NCBI RefSeq assembly: GCF_047556435.1
Contig: NZ_CP180210.1
Span: 248,001-312,000, forward strand
DNA length: 64,000 nt
Source: Alteromonas sp047556435
Lineage (GTDB): Bacteria; Pseudomonadota; Gammaproteobacteria; Enterobacterales; Alteromonadaceae
Reading direction: 5' to 3'
Shown here: positions 26,808 to 35,784 of the stretch, piece after piece
Position numbering within the stretch: the first letter of the stretch is position 1
How the letters are laid out: every line of letters begins with the position of its first letter
Notes under the pieces: model-generated
Seen by the model: the letters and a program-made list of their open reading frames with translations, nothing else
The model's database searches: none
Told to the model about the DNA's origin: nothing
Position numbers and translations under genes: made by a program

Positions 26808-27239
26808 ATGGCGAAAGGAAAAAAGAAAACAGTAAAAGGCTCAGCGGGTATGAATCGCAATCAGTCCGTTGCGTTTTTGGCACAATACGAATCCAAGCCG
26901 GATGTACACCACACCGGTTCAGGACTGATGTACAGAGTGATTGCTGAGGGTGACGGCCCCCGGCCGGGACCGGACGACGTGGTTAAATTGCATCAACGTA
27001 TCCAGCTTCCCGATACCACCGTGGTAGACGATACGTATAAGAAAGGACTGGCTGAAAGCTTTGCTGTGAGTGAAGCCGTTGAAGGGTTGCAGGAAGCGCT
27101 GCAGATGATGCCCGTGGGAGGCAGGTATGAGTTTGTTATTCCGCCAGAGCTGGCATGGGGTAAGAAAGGCAACGGTGGCAAAGTCGGACCAAATGCAGTG
27201 ATGATTATGGATATTCGCTTACTGGAAATTGAATCGTAA
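26808..27239 (+). CDS. FKBP-type peptidyl-prolyl cis-trans isomerase
   Basis: A 143-residue protein with no signal peptide, a Lys-rich start (MAKGKKKTVKG) and a C-terminal FKBP domain: GSGLMYRVIAEGDGPRPGPDDVV, the conserved GLQEALQMMPVGGRYEFVIPPELAWG block and VMIMDIRLLEI. The N-terminal FKBP_N-like helix is short. Such proteins speed proline isomerisation in folding. It starts one base after the GH127 stop, so it is carried on the arabinan operon message; that may be chance placement or a folding aid for the operon's enzymes. Transcription should end at the hairpin at 27413. Confidence 0.88.
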   Translation: MAKGKKKTVKGSAGMNRNQSVAFLAQYESKPDVHHTGSGLMYRVIAEGDGPRPGPDDVVKLHQRIQLPDTTVVDDTYKKGLAESFAVSEAVEGLQEALQMMPVGGRYEFVIPPELAWGKKGNGGKVGPNAVMIMDIRLLEIES

Positions 27240-27412
27240 AACCTGCTCTGAGGCGAAAATGGCAGTTGCTGTCACTATCAAGGAATCATCCAAAAATATC
27301 GCCAGCCTTAGTCCAGGTTTGACGCGGTTCAGCTACTAACAGTGCATACAGACAAGCGGAAATGATTTCAGCAGAGCGTGCAGAGACAGCCTGTCCTGAT
27401 AACAGACAAAGG

Positions 27413-27442
27413 AAAGGCGAAGGGTTCCGGCTTCGCCTTTTT
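27413..27442. terminator. Bidirectional terminator between FKBP and M28 peptidase genes
   Basis: Stem AAAGGCGAAG / CTTCGCCTTT around an eight-base loop, T run on the right. It lies between two convergent genes. Confidence 0.85.
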
Positions 27443-27506
27443 CACGGTCAACAGTGACATCTGCAGGATAGATGAGCGATAGTGCTCACGGCCTTTTTTT
27501 CGGCGC

Positions 27507-28904
27507 TTACTTTCTGAAATCAACCCCCGAGGCAGCGGCGAAATACGCAAACACGGTATACACAGCAGTGTTATGTTTTAGAGCGTCCTTATTGACTTTG
27601 TCCAGTGTATCGTCGTGGGTGTGGTGAACGTCGAAGTAATCTGAACCATCCGGATTGAAGTTCACAGCAGGCTGACCAGCGTGACCCAGTGCACTCATGT
27701 CAGACTGCCCTTTGGCGGTGTTGGTTTTTGCCAGTGCAATGCCCATCGGGGCCAAATAATTGGCAAAATCACGAATATCGTTTAACGCGACAGGACCGAC
27801 GCCAGGCTCCATGCGATAGATATTGCCGTTACCGAAATCCCATTCTGCTCCGATAACATGGTCGCTCATGTCGCCATTGCGGCGTGCAACATAATCTTTT
27901 GCGCCGGCTAATCCAATTTCTTCGGCGGCAAATAAAATCACCCGTATGGTGCGTTCAGGGCGCTGCTCAAGCTGGCCGATGTAGTGGGCTGCAGCCAGTG
28001 TGATACCTACTCCCAGTCCGTCATCAATAGCCCCTGTGCCAACATCCCAGCTGTCAAGATGCGCGCCTAACGTCACCACCTGATCCGGGTACTTACTTCC
28101 GGTAATTTCCCCAATCACATTGGCGATAGTCGTGGTGCCAGCGTTGCCGCTTGCTCCTACATCCAGCGAAAGCGTAACCGGCTTGTCTCGCTTAAGCGCG
28201 TTATCCAGTAAATCGGCATCGGGATTGGAAAGGGCCAGGGCAGGAATTTTCTTTACCTCATCGGCGTAGTCCATCACGCCAGTGTGGGCAACGCGATGAG
28301 AATCGGTGCCTACCGAGCGCATAATGAACGCGACGGCACCTTTTTTCGCGGCTTCGGATGCGCCATTCACACGCGCACCTACGGCCTCACCATAACCGCG
28401 ACCGTCAATATGCCTGCGCATTCTAAAGCCGACATAGGCGATTTTACCGTTCAGGCTACCTGGGGCGGCAGCTTTAAGTGCATCAAGCGATTCAAAACGT
28501 ACAACGTCGGCGCGGATTGGCGTATCACCCGTGCCTACACTGTTTCCCAGCGCCAGAGCCACCAGATTGTGCTGGTAAGGTGCTACCATGGTGACGGTGC
28601 TCTTGCCGCGGGTCCACAAGATGGCTTCACTTTCCTCCAGCCAGACTTTATCAAATCCCAGCTCACGCATTTTATCTGCAGCCCATTGCTCAGATTTGTC
28701 GCTGGCGGGGGTGCCGACTAACCGTGCGCCAACTTCAGTGGTCAATGACTCTACAATGTCATAGCTTAGCGAGTCTTCTAAAGCCTGCTGTTTTAACGTG
28801 TTCAGGGTATCGCGATGGGTTTGGGTAAAGGTGTCGGCAAATGTCGGACTTGCGCACAAGATGAGTGTGGCAGCGATAAGCCGAAGAAATGGTGAGTTCA
28901 ACAT
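27507..28904 (-). CDS. M28-family zinc aminopeptidase, secreted
   Basis: A 465-residue metallopeptidase with signal peptide (ASPTFA-DT, near residue 24). M28 zinc ligands are visible: GAHLDSWDVGTGAIDDG (His and bridging Asp), FAAEEIGLAG (catalytic Glu and ligand Glu) and DVHHTHDDT (last His); a PA domain insert covers about residues 130-260. It probably trims peptides or dipeptides in the periplasm. I set the start at 28904, where AAGGAA precedes the ATG, dropping a 48-residue extension without signal. No functional link with arabinan is evident; it follows the GH43 arabinanase on the same strand after 156 bp. Confidence 0.88.
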   Translation of the reverse strand: MLNSPFLRLIAATLILCASPTFADTFTQTHRDTLNTLKQQALEDSLSYDIVESLTTEVGARLVGTPASDKSEQWAADKMRELGFDKVWLEESEAILWTRGKSTVTMVAPYQHNLVALALGNSVGTGDTPIRADVVRFESLDALKAAAPGSLNGKIAYVGFRMRRHIDGRGYGEAVGARVNGASEAAKKGAVAFIMRSVGTDSHRVAHTGVMDYADEVKKIPALALSNPDADLLDNALKRDKPVTLSLDVGASGNAGTTTIANVIGEITGSKYPDQVVTLGAHLDSWDVGTGAIDDGLGVGITLAAAHYIGQLEQRPERTIRVILFAAEEIGLAGAKDYVARRNGDMSDHVIGAEWDFGNGNIYRMEPGVGPVALNDIRDFANYLAPMGIALAKTNTAKGQSDMSALGHAGQPAVNFNPDGSDYFDVHHTHDDTLDKVNKDALKHNTAVYTVFAYFAAASGVDFRK

Positions 28905-29060
28905 ACGGTTCCTTTTTCTTCCCTGCAGGCCCAAACGCAAGCCTGAGACAGCGTAAAGGTAAGGGGAGTCATTTAATGAAGGAACATTGTGCGTAAGACG
29001 GGGGCAAATGGCAAAGCCACTAGCCCCGAAATTAGTATCAACAGGCACGCTGAGGAGCTG

Positions 29061-30095
29061 TTATTTTTCCAGCAGGTTAGTTGTACGGGTATTAAGGTCA
29101 GCCTCATCGACTACCGGCCAGCCGTCATCCCATGACATAGGCAAAATCCGGAGTTTCTGAATGGCATTGTCTGCCGTCTCGTAAGCATGGAATACCAGGT
29201 AGTCTTTACCTTCAAAGGTATATGCTGAGTTATGTCCCAGCGCGACCCAATCATCGTTGCCTTCCAGTACCAGCGTGCCGCCGCCTTCAACCAGTGATTT
29301 GCCATCCCGGTCAAGATAAGGGCCGGTGACATCTTTACTGCGTCCCACACGGATATTGTAGGTACTGTCCATTCCCCTGCAACATTTATCGAATGACACA
29401 AACAGGTAGTAGTAACCGTTTTTCTTAAAAATATACGGGGCTTCGATAGCGCCTTCACCGGGGTCTGACGTATTGTCAGATGCACCAGGGCGAGCGGCGA
29501 TAGTATGCCATTCCTGAGGCTCCGCCAGGCGAACCAGGTCATCGTCCAGCTTCACCAGCTTGAGACCATCCCAGAAAGAACCAAATGACATCCAGTAGGT
29601 GCCGTCATCATCCTGCACGATTGCCGGATCGATCGCATTCCAGTGATCCCGATGGGGAACAGACTGCACCATAATGCCGTAATCTACCCACTGGTAATCT
29701 TCTGATTCCGGATCGAGGGTCTCATTGACAGTAACCCCCATCGCAGAGGTATTTTTACCAAACGCAGATACCGAGTAATACAGATAGTACTTTCCGTCTT
29801 TCTCAATCACGTCCGGTGCCCACAGGTGACCGTTGAACCCCGGTGCGACGCGCTGAGCCCAGCTTGGCTCATCAGGAAAGACACGCCCGGTCAGTGACCA
29901 GTTCTCCATGTCTTTCGATTCGTAATAAGTAATTCCAGGGCCGGTACTGAACACGTAATAGGTATCACCTTCTTTTGCCATTACCGGATCATGCACTTCT
30001 ACCTGCTTCGCGTTCGCACACGCCATCAGAGACGCAGAGAGCGCCAAAACGCCACCGGCAAGAGCAGGTGTAAACCTGAAAATTGACCTGAACAT
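29061..30095 (-). CDS. GH43 endo-1,5-alpha-L-arabinanase, lipoprotein
   Basis: A 344-residue GH43 protein with lipobox-like LMAC (Cys26). The arabinanase set is complete: VHDPVMAKEG (base), NAIDPAIVQDD (modulator), EGAIEAPYIFKK (acid) and ALGHNSAYTF (calcium/substrate histidine region), with FNGHLWAPDV. It is a compact endo-arabinanase of the AbnA type without accessory modules, in contrast to the 1105-residue enzyme at 14977. It is divergent from the GH43 gene at 30212, sharing a 116-bp promoter region that contains a TAATACAATATTA site. AAGGA precedes the ATG. Confidence 0.92.
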   Translation of the reverse strand: MFRSIFRFTPALAGGVLALSASLMACANAKQVEVHDPVMAKEGDTYYVFSTGPGITYYESKDMENWSLTGRVFPDEPSWAQRVAPGFNGHLWAPDVIEKDGKYYLYYSVSAFGKNTSAMGVTVNETLDPESEDYQWVDYGIMVQSVPHRDHWNAIDPAIVQDDDGTYWMSFGSFWDGLKLVKLDDDLVRLAEPQEWHTIAARPGASDNTSDPGEGAIEAPYIFKKNGYYYLFVSFDKCCRGMDSTYNIRVGRSKDVTGPYLDRDGKSLVEGGGTLVLEGNDDWVALGHNSAYTFEGKDYLVFHAYETADNAIQKLRILPMSWDDGWPVVDEADLNTRTTNLLEK

Positions 30096-30169
30096 ATCTT
30101 TTTCCTTCGCTATTCAAACATTTTGTTTACATAGTGTTGCGTAGCATACCAGACTTGCTGTTTAATATG

Positions 30170-30182
30170 TAATACAATATTA
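30170..30182. promoter_or_regulatory. Candidate AraR-type operator in the divergent GH43 region
   Basis: TAATACAATATTA is a perfect match to the inferred TnATACAATATnA motif and a palindrome around CAA. It lies 30 bp before the 30212 gene and 75 bp before the opposite 30095 start. A candidate plus-strand -10 TATTAA overlaps its right half. Confidence 0.55.
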
Positions 30183-30211
30183 ACAATGTTTTTGCCTTTT
30201 CCGGAGAGAGT

Positions 30212-31249
30212 ATGAAGCCAGTATGTTCACTACTACAACGTTCCTTGCTGTTAACCCTGATTGCTGGCAGCAGTGCCTGCGCTAACGAACCGTCTGACAC
30301 CAGTCATGGTATGGCGGTGCCGGTGGATAACCCCATTGTACTTCAACGCGCCGATCCGCAGCTGGTTCGTCACGATAACGGATGCTTTACTTTTATCGGG
30401 ACATCACCAAAATTTGACGAGATAGCGCTGCGTCAGGCGTGCAGGCTGAATGACCTAAAGCTTGCCGAAGAAAAGGTAATCTGGCGCAAGCGTGAGAGTG
30501 GCCCGATGAGCGCGAATATCTGGGCACCGGAACTCCACGAGGTTGACGGCGACTGGTATATCTATTTTGCAGCGGGAGACAAAGATACACCCTTCAGTAT
30601 TCGTATGTACGCGCTCAAAAATACCCACGACGATCCGATGAAAGGCAAGTGGGAAACAGTGGGCCTGATGAAGACGCATCTTGATACCTTCTCGCTGGAT
30701 GCCACCACATTCACGCACAACGACAAGCGCTATCTGGTATGGGCACAGCAAAATGCTGAGCAAACCTATAACTCAGCATTGTGGATTGCGGAAATGGATT
30801 CGCCGGTCACGGTGAAAGCGCCGATTGTGAAAATCAGCGAGCCGACACTGGATTGGGAAATTCAGGGGTACAAGGTTAACGAAGGTGCCTCGGTGGTCAA
30901 ACATGGCGACAAATTATTTATGACCTACTCGGCCAGTGCCACTGACCATCGTTATGCCATGGGCTTATTGTGGGCGCAGGCAGATGCTGATTTGCTTGAT
31001 CCTGCAAGCTGGCATAAAGAGCAGGAGCCCGTCTTTACTACCGCACCCGAGTTAGGACGTTTCGGCCCCGGTCACAACAGTTTTGTGAAGGGGAAAGACG
31101 GGGAAACCGACCTGATGATTTATCACAGCCGGGATTACAAAGAGCTGCAGGGCTCGCCGCTAAGCGATCCTAACCGTCACGCGCGGGCAAGGGTACTGAC
31201 CTGGGATGAGAACGGCTTTCCCCAATTCAGAAATCACGAGCCGGATTAA
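30212..31249 (+). CDS. Secreted GH43 exo-alpha-L-arabinofuranosidase
   Basis: A 345-residue GH43 protein with an N-terminal signal; Cys23 after SSA could be lipidated but the lipobox is atypical. Catalytic pieces are LQRADPQLV, DTFSLDATTF and YKVNEGASVV, plus FGPGHNSFVK. It is a paralogue of the cytoplasmic enzyme at 23384, sharing the same order of motifs and the DADLLDPASW segment. The pair suggests the same exo-arabinofuranosidase chemistry in two compartments. CCGGAGAG precedes the ATG. A hairpin AAGGCAAT/ATTGCCTT at 31275-31299 may end the transcript. Confidence 0.9.
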   Translation: MKPVCSLLQRSLLLTLIAGSSACANEPSDTSHGMAVPVDNPIVLQRADPQLVRHDNGCFTFIGTSPKFDEIALRQACRLNDLKLAEEKVIWRKRESGPMSANIWAPELHEVDGDWYIYFAAGDKDTPFSIRMYALKNTHDDPMKGKWETVGLMKTHLDTFSLDATTFTHNDKRYLVWAQQNAEQTYNSALWIAEMDSPVTVKAPIVKISEPTLDWEIQGYKVNEGASVVKHGDKLFMTYSASATDHRYAMGLLWAQADADLLDPASWHKEQEPVFTTAPELGRFGPGHNSFVKGKDGETDLMIYHSRDYKELQGSPLSDPNRHARARVLTWDENGFPQFRNHEPD

Positions 31250-31274
31250 CATCTCAGACAAACTAAGAATTTCG

Positions 31275-31299
31275 AAGGCAATATGACAGCTATTGCCTT
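31275..31299 (+). terminator. Possible terminator hairpin after the GH43 gene
   Basis: Eight-base perfect stem AAGGCAAT / ATTGCCTT with a nine-base loop, 25 bases beyond the stop, without a clear T run. Confidence 0.4.
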
Positions 31300-31451
31300 G
31301 GTCAGACCGGTGCCAGCAGACGCTGGCGTCGGCTAAACGCGCTTTGCGCTTTGTGCTGCCTCATTTACCTGGATAACGAGGCTACAATCGGCGCGTAGCG
31401 AAAAAGCGCGTTTACCCCTGACAAAAATCGTACATCAAAGACTAACAGACT

Positions 31452-32042
31452 CTAATGATTCACACGCTCTGCATCAGGAAGTCGACATACCCGCGTACCC
31501 GCGATGAGATCGTGCATACAGCGCTTGTCAGCGCGAAAGATCATGAATATATCAACCAGATAAATTACAGACCCTACCAACGGGATCATTGTCAGCACCG
31601 TGATAGGCATAAATCGTGCCGCCAGAATGTTGAAAAACGTCGAGGGCTTCCCGTCCATATCTTCAATACGCGTATTGAGAAAGTACTTGCCCACGGTCTG
31701 ACTGTAGTTAATCAGCGTGTAGCCGTGCACTACAATTATTACCGCAACCGACCAGCCGATGGCCATCAACATTCCTGTCAGCGGCTCTTGCTGCATTGTG
31801 TCTCCCGCAATAATGACCAGCGGGATCAACGAAATCAGGGCAATAACCATGTCAATAACAGCACCGGCGAACCGCTCGCCCCGAGACGCAAGCTCAGGTT
31901 GGTGTAGCGCCACGCGTCTTGCAAGCTCCTGATCCAGCACGGCAGCGCGCTCAGGGAAAAGTGAACGGTTTATGGTGGCGGCACGCTCTTGCAGTGTCTC
32001 ATCGTTGTAGTTTGAATAATCAGGTACCTGTCCTGAAATCAT
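31452..32042 (-). CDS. RDD-family membrane protein
   Basis: A 196-residue inner-membrane protein with an RDD domain: Arg and Asp of the signature lie in RFAGAVIDMVIALI, followed by three further hydrophobic segments (VIIAGDTM loop, WSVAVIIVVHGY, PLVGSVIYLVDIFMIF) and the usual RCMHDLIAGTRV end. RDD proteins are small membrane proteins of mostly unknown role; some act in ion or substrate transport. The start at 32042 was preferred over 32129 because the longer leader is not RDD-like. It follows the SSS transporter on the same strand but is separated from it by a terminator, so it is likely its own unit. Confidence 0.82.
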   Translation of the reverse strand: MISGQVPDYSNYNDETLQERAATINRSLFPERAAVLDQELARRVALHQPELASRGERFAGAVIDMVIALISLIPLVIIAGDTMQQEPLTGMLMAIGWSVAVIIVVHGYTLINYSQTVGKYFLNTRIEDMDGKPSTFFNILAARFMPITVLTMIPLVGSVIYLVDIFMIFRADKRCMHDLIAGTRVCRLPDAERVNH

Positions 32043-32129
32043 TGTTATGCCTGTCCTGTATAAATTCTCTGAAGCAATCCTACCAGTGCTGTCAGGGAAT
32101 AGCAGCAGGGAGTGGTAAGAATACAGCAT

Positions 32130-32153
32130 AAAAAAAGGGCGCCGAAGCGCCCT
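32130..32153 (-). terminator. Terminator of the SSS transporter gene
   Basis: Minus-strand stem GGGCGC / GCGCCC with TTCG tetraloop and seven T after it. Confidence 0.88.
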
Positions 32154-32183
32154 GAGGTCCTCTCAAGGAAAAGCAGAGAAGCG

Positions 32184-33812
32184 TTACCAGAATCGGATAT
32201 AGATAAGTGCGGTGATACCTAAAATCCCGGCGGTGTGAATGTAATCCCACTTGTCGAGGCCGGCAATAACTTCACTCATGGTATCCTTACCCAGCGTTGA
32301 GAAGGTCAGGCCCTTGAGCTTTTCGCGATCCGGCGCCTTGGTGAAGATACTCACAACAATCATGATACCCACCACAATAAAGAACAGCAGAATACAGTAA
32401 TACAGCCAGTTCATGCTGGTGATCCACGCAAGCCCGGTCCCTTCAAGACTGTCTTTGAAAGGCAGCAGGACTAACCGAACCATACCCAGTACGAAACCCG
32501 ACACAAGTCCGATAAAACCAGCCTCCGCAGTAACACGGGTACTTATCAGTCCCAGCAGGAATACCGCGGCAATGCCCGGGGCAATCAGAGACTGCACACT
32601 TTGCAGGTATTCATACAGCACGTCGGCGATAAGGCTCATCACCGGGATCCACAACATCCCCAGTACGACAATCACCACCGTTGCGATGCGACCCACTTTC
32701 AACAGGTGCTTCTCGCTGGACTCAGGTTTGAATTTTTTGTAAAAGTCGATGGTAAAGAGCGTGGCAGATGAATTAAACAGCGACGCCAGAGAGCTCATCA
32801 GTGCCGCCACCAAACCACCAATAACAATTCCTTTCACGCCAGCCGGCAGCAGTTCTGCAACCAGTGTGGGAAATGCCTGATCGGGGCTGTCGTAAGAAAT
32901 GATACCTTTGGCGTTCAGCGCATAGGCGATCATGCCGGGAACCAGGAAGATAAACACTGGCAGCAGTTTCAGGTAACCGGCGAACATGGTGCCGCGACGA
33001 GCTTCTTTAATGCCTTTAGCAGAAAGCACACGCTGCACGATGTACTGATCGGTACACCAGTACCAGAAACCAATAATGAACGAACCGAAAATAATGCCTG
33101 GCCACGGGAATTCGGAATCTGAGGCTGAGCGGATAAGGTGCATGTTGGCATCATTCAGACGCTCAACTTCTGACCAGCCACCAACCTTGTCCAGTCCGAC
33201 TACCAGAATGACCACCGAACCAATAATCAGTACCGGCGTTTGCAGTACGGAGGTCCACATAATGGCTTTCATTCCCCCAAGTACTGTGTAGATACCCGTG
33301 ATAATGACCAGACCGAATGCCGAGATCCAGAAGAAATCGATGCCCCAGATGCTTTCGATGCCAAGGATGGTTTTAAACGCTACGCCCCCTGCGTACACCG
33401 TTACCGCCACTTTGGTAAGCACATAGCTGACCAGCGAAATAACTGACAGGAATGTGCGGGATTTGGAGTTGAATCGACGCTCAAGAAACTCAGGCATCGT
33501 GTAGACTTTACTGCTCCAGTAGAAAGGGACAAATATCCAGCCTAGCAACAGAATTATCCAGGATTGCAGCTCCCAGTGAGCCAGCGCCATGCCCGACTGG
33601 GCACCGGAACCGGACAGACCAACCAGATGTTCTGAGCCAATGTTTGAGGCAAAAATTGATGCACCAATAACCAGCCAGCTTGCATTGCGGCCAGCCAAGA
33701 AATAGTCTGCGGTATCTTCTTCTTTTTGACGGATAGACATCACAACGACCCCCAGAAGCAACACAAAGAAGCCTCCGAGAACCAGCCAGTCCAACGTACT
33801 TAATTCAACCAT
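32184..33812 (-). CDS. SSS-family sodium:sugar symporter (arabinose uptake, inferred)
   Basis: A 542-residue sodium:solute symporter of the SLC5/SGLT class with about fourteen hydrophobic segments. Family marks are TADYFLAGRNASWLVIGASIFASNIG, the LVGLSGSGAQSG segment, the WYWCTDQYIVQR helix and SSLASLFNSSATLFTIDFY (sodium site). It would import a sugar with Na+; the arabinan surroundings and the AraR-like site at 33863 argue for L-arabinose. Start at 33812 with GGACG upstream; the frame extends 11 codons further. It lies upstream of, and on the opposite strand to, the GntR regulator gene. Confidence 0.9.
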   Translation of the reverse strand: MVELSTLDWLVLGGFFVLLLGVVVMSIRQKEEDTADYFLAGRNASWLVIGASIFASNIGSEHLVGLSGSGAQSGMALAHWELQSWIILLLGWIFVPFYWSSKVYTMPEFLERRFNSKSRTFLSVISLVSYVLTKVAVTVYAGGVAFKTILGIESIWGIDFFWISAFGLVIITGIYTVLGGMKAIMWTSVLQTPVLIIGSVVILVVGLDKVGGWSEVERLNDANMHLIRSASDSEFPWPGIIFGSFIIGFWYWCTDQYIVQRVLSAKGIKEARRGTMFAGYLKLLPVFIFLVPGMIAYALNAKGIISYDSPDQAFPTLVAELLPAGVKGIVIGGLVAALMSSLASLFNSSATLFTIDFYKKFKPESSEKHLLKVGRIATVVIVVLGMLWIPVMSLIADVLYEYLQSVQSLIAPGIAAVFLLGLISTRVTAEAGFIGLVSGFVLGMVRLVLLPFKDSLEGTGLAWITSMNWLYYCILLFFIVVGIMIVVSIFTKAPDREKLKGLTFSTLGKDTMSEVIAGLDKWDYIHTAGILGITALIYIRFW

Positions 33813-34233
33813 AAAACGTCCATTGCCGAATTGGCATAAATGCAAAAAACTGAAATTATAAAAAATATTATATGATAAATGGGTTAATGAAAAGGCCCAT
33901 TGTTAAAAACACGTTAATCTTTTTTCGCTGCAATAACGATAGTTAAGTACGATGTAAATAAATCTGAAGTCACGCAGTGAGTCTTAACATGCGCCGTTGG
34001 AAGGCAGGCGCCGCTTTTTAACTGGCATGCAGTGCGCCGGGTCAGTGGTTGTTTGACCAGAGAAGTCGTAGAAGAAAAAGGACAAGTTGACAGGCAACAA
34101 ACCGCTCTTTATCAGATATGTAGGCAATAGGGCATAATTACTTTAGACTAGCTTTATGCACAATCCTGCCGGAACGTTGTAATGACGGTTGCGGGATGGT
34201 CGGAGGCAATGTCCCAAAGGCCAGAAAGGATGA
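33813..34233. other. 421-bp divergent region between SSS symporter and GntR regulator
   Basis: Contains a candidate operator, minus-strand TCATATAATATTT at 33863-33875 (two mismatches to TnATACAATATnA), about 50 bp before the symporter start. No further gene or clear hairpin found; the part near 34130-34165 is AT-rich and may hold the regulator promoter. Confidence 0.45.
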
Positions 34234-34980
34234 ATGACGACACGTGTCTTTACGGGAATGATTATGGCGCGAATTGAGAATCTGAATTTATCGCAGCGAG
34301 TGACCAACGAGCTGGGTAAAGCAATTATCAGCGGCAGTTACAACGGCCAGACTGGACTGCCAACTGAAGCACAATTGTGTGAAGAATATGGCATCAGTCG
34401 TACCGCAGTGAGAGAAGCGGTAAAAATGCTGGCGGCAAAAGGTCTGATCTCGTCGCGTCCTCGTCAGGGGATCCGGGTTGAGTCTGCTGATAACTGGAAT
34501 TTATATGACACCAATGTATTGAAATGGATGCTGGAAAGCAGCCCGTCTTTGCAGGTGCTCAAAGAGTTTCTGCAAATGCGCCTGGCAATAGAGCCTGAAG
34601 CTGCAGCGCTGGCAGCACGTCATCAAAATGTTGAAGCAATCGCCAATATCAAGGCAGCATTAACGGCAATGGAAAACGAAGCTGAGCAGCCTGACGGTAA
34701 CATACATGAAGCCGATCTGGCGTTTCATACTGCTATCCTGCAAGCCAGTGGGAATCGGTTTTTCTATCAGTTACGCGAGTTTATTACCACCGCACTGAAT
34801 GTCAGTATTCAGCACACTACACCAGCAAAAGGTAGCAAAACAGCTATCGCGGAAGAGCATGCGAAAGTGTACAACGCTATCGCCAATGGTGAGGCCGGGC
34901 GCGCAAAAAATATGATGACCTATCTGATTGATGAGGCTATGGCCTTTATCGAGCAGGAAATGGAAGCGAAACGAGCGTAG
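34234..34980 (+). CDS. GntR/FadR-family (FCD) regulator, probable arabinose regulator
   Basis: A 248-residue transcription factor: winged helix about residues 15-80 (LPTEAQLCEEYGISRTAVREAVKML, recognition helix SRTAVREAV; wing SSRPRQGIRV), then an all-helical FCD domain with metal-binding residues in EADLAFHTAIL and AEEHAKV. FCD regulators of this group control sugar-acid and sugar catabolism and bind small palindromes. It lies in the arabinan locus, 6 bp ahead of a sugar dehydrogenase gene, so I infer that it binds the TnATACAATATnA sites nearby. AAGGA precedes the ATG closely; an alternative start is ATG 34264. Confidence 0.85.
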   Translation: MTTRVFTGMIMARIENLNLSQRVTNELGKAIISGSYNGQTGLPTEAQLCEEYGISRTAVREAVKMLAAKGLISSRPRQGIRVESADNWNLYDTNVLKWMLESSPSLQVLKEFLQMRLAIEPEAAALAARHQNVEAIANIKAALTAMENEAEQPDGNIHEADLAFHTAILQASGNRFFYQLREFITTALNVSIQHTTPAKGSKTAIAEEHAKVYNAIANGEAGRAKNMMTYLIDEAMAFIEQEMEAKRA

Positions 34981-34986
34981 CCGGAA

Positions 34987-35784
34987 ATGCACCCGATGGA
35001 AAACGACGCGTCTGCAACACAAAAAACGACAACTTATCAGAGTCTGGCTGACAAAACCGTCTTTATCACCGGTGGTGGCACCGGTATCGGTGCGGTCATG
35101 GTCAGGCGGTTTTGCGAGCAGCATGCAAAAGTAGCCTTTGTAGACATGGCGACGACACAAAGTGAAGCGCTATGCGCCGACCTCAAAGGACATTACCGTT
35201 ACGATCCGGTTTTTATTCACTGTGACATTCGTGATATTGACGCGCTGAAAGCCGCAATAGACAGCACGCAACAGCACTTTGGCGATATCGGTGTTCTGAT
35301 CAATAACGCCGCAGATGACACTCGTCATGAGGCTGAGGATGTGACAGAGCAGTACTGGGATGATCGCCTGGCAGTGAATCTTCGCCCCAGCTTTTTTACA
35401 GCCCAAAGCGTAGTAGCGCAAATGCAGCGTCTGGGCGGCGGCAGCATAATTAACGTCGGCTCGGTAAGCTGGCGCAAAAAACAAACCTGTATGCCTGCGT
35501 ACACGACTGCGAAAGCGGCGATAGAAGGGTTATCGCGTTCGCTGGCCGCCACCTACGGGAAGTATCGTGTGCGAGTGAACACCTTAATTCCAGGGTGGGT
35601 GATGACAGAACGCCAGATGACCCACTGGCTGAACCCGGATATCGTCAAGGAAGTTCAGCAGGAACAGTGCATTCATGAAACGCTGATGCCCGACGACATT
35701 GTAGATGCCGCGTTGTGGCTATCTTCAGATGACAGTAAAATGATGACGGCGCAAACGCTGATTATTGATGCCGGATGGGTCTGA
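34987..35784 (+). CDS. SDR-family aldose 1-dehydrogenase (XylB/galactose dehydrogenase-like)
   Basis: A 265-residue short-chain dehydrogenase. The nucleotide motif is ITGGGTGIG near residue 32, the NNA motif is VLINNAADDTRHEAEDV, and the catalytic triad lies in NVGSVSWRKK and YTTAKAAIEG. The NNAADDTRH, YWDDRLAVNLR and SVSW strings closely echo Caulobacter D-xylose 1-dehydrogenase and related L-arabinose/D-galactose dehydrogenases, which oxidise aldoses to lactones with NAD(P). It is 6 bp downstream of the GntR gene and followed by a TSUP permease and an SMP-30 lactonase. Sugar specificity cannot be read; arabinose or galactose fits the context. Confidence 0.85.
   Translation: MHPMENDASATQKTTTYQSLADKTVFITGGGTGIGAVMVRRFCEQHAKVAFVDMATTQSEALCADLKGHYRYDPVFIHCDIRDIDALKAAIDSTQQHFGDIGVLINNAADDTRHEAEDVTEQYWDDRLAVNLRPSFFTAQSVVAQMQRLGGGSIINVGSVSWRKKQTCMPAYTTAKAAIEGLSRSLAATYGKYRVRVNTLIPGWVMTERQMTHWLNPDIVKEVQQEQCIHETLMPDDIVDAALWLSSDDSKMMTAQTLIIDAGWV

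Noticed and set aside
28284..28721. 145-codon frame opposite the M28 peptidase gene
   Set aside because: Antisense shadow of the peptidase; no start signal or family resemblance.
31455..31907. 150-codon plus-strand frame over the RDD gene
   Set aside because: The opposite strand encodes a clear RDD protein with membrane segments; this frame is rich in Arg/His/Asn without domain features.
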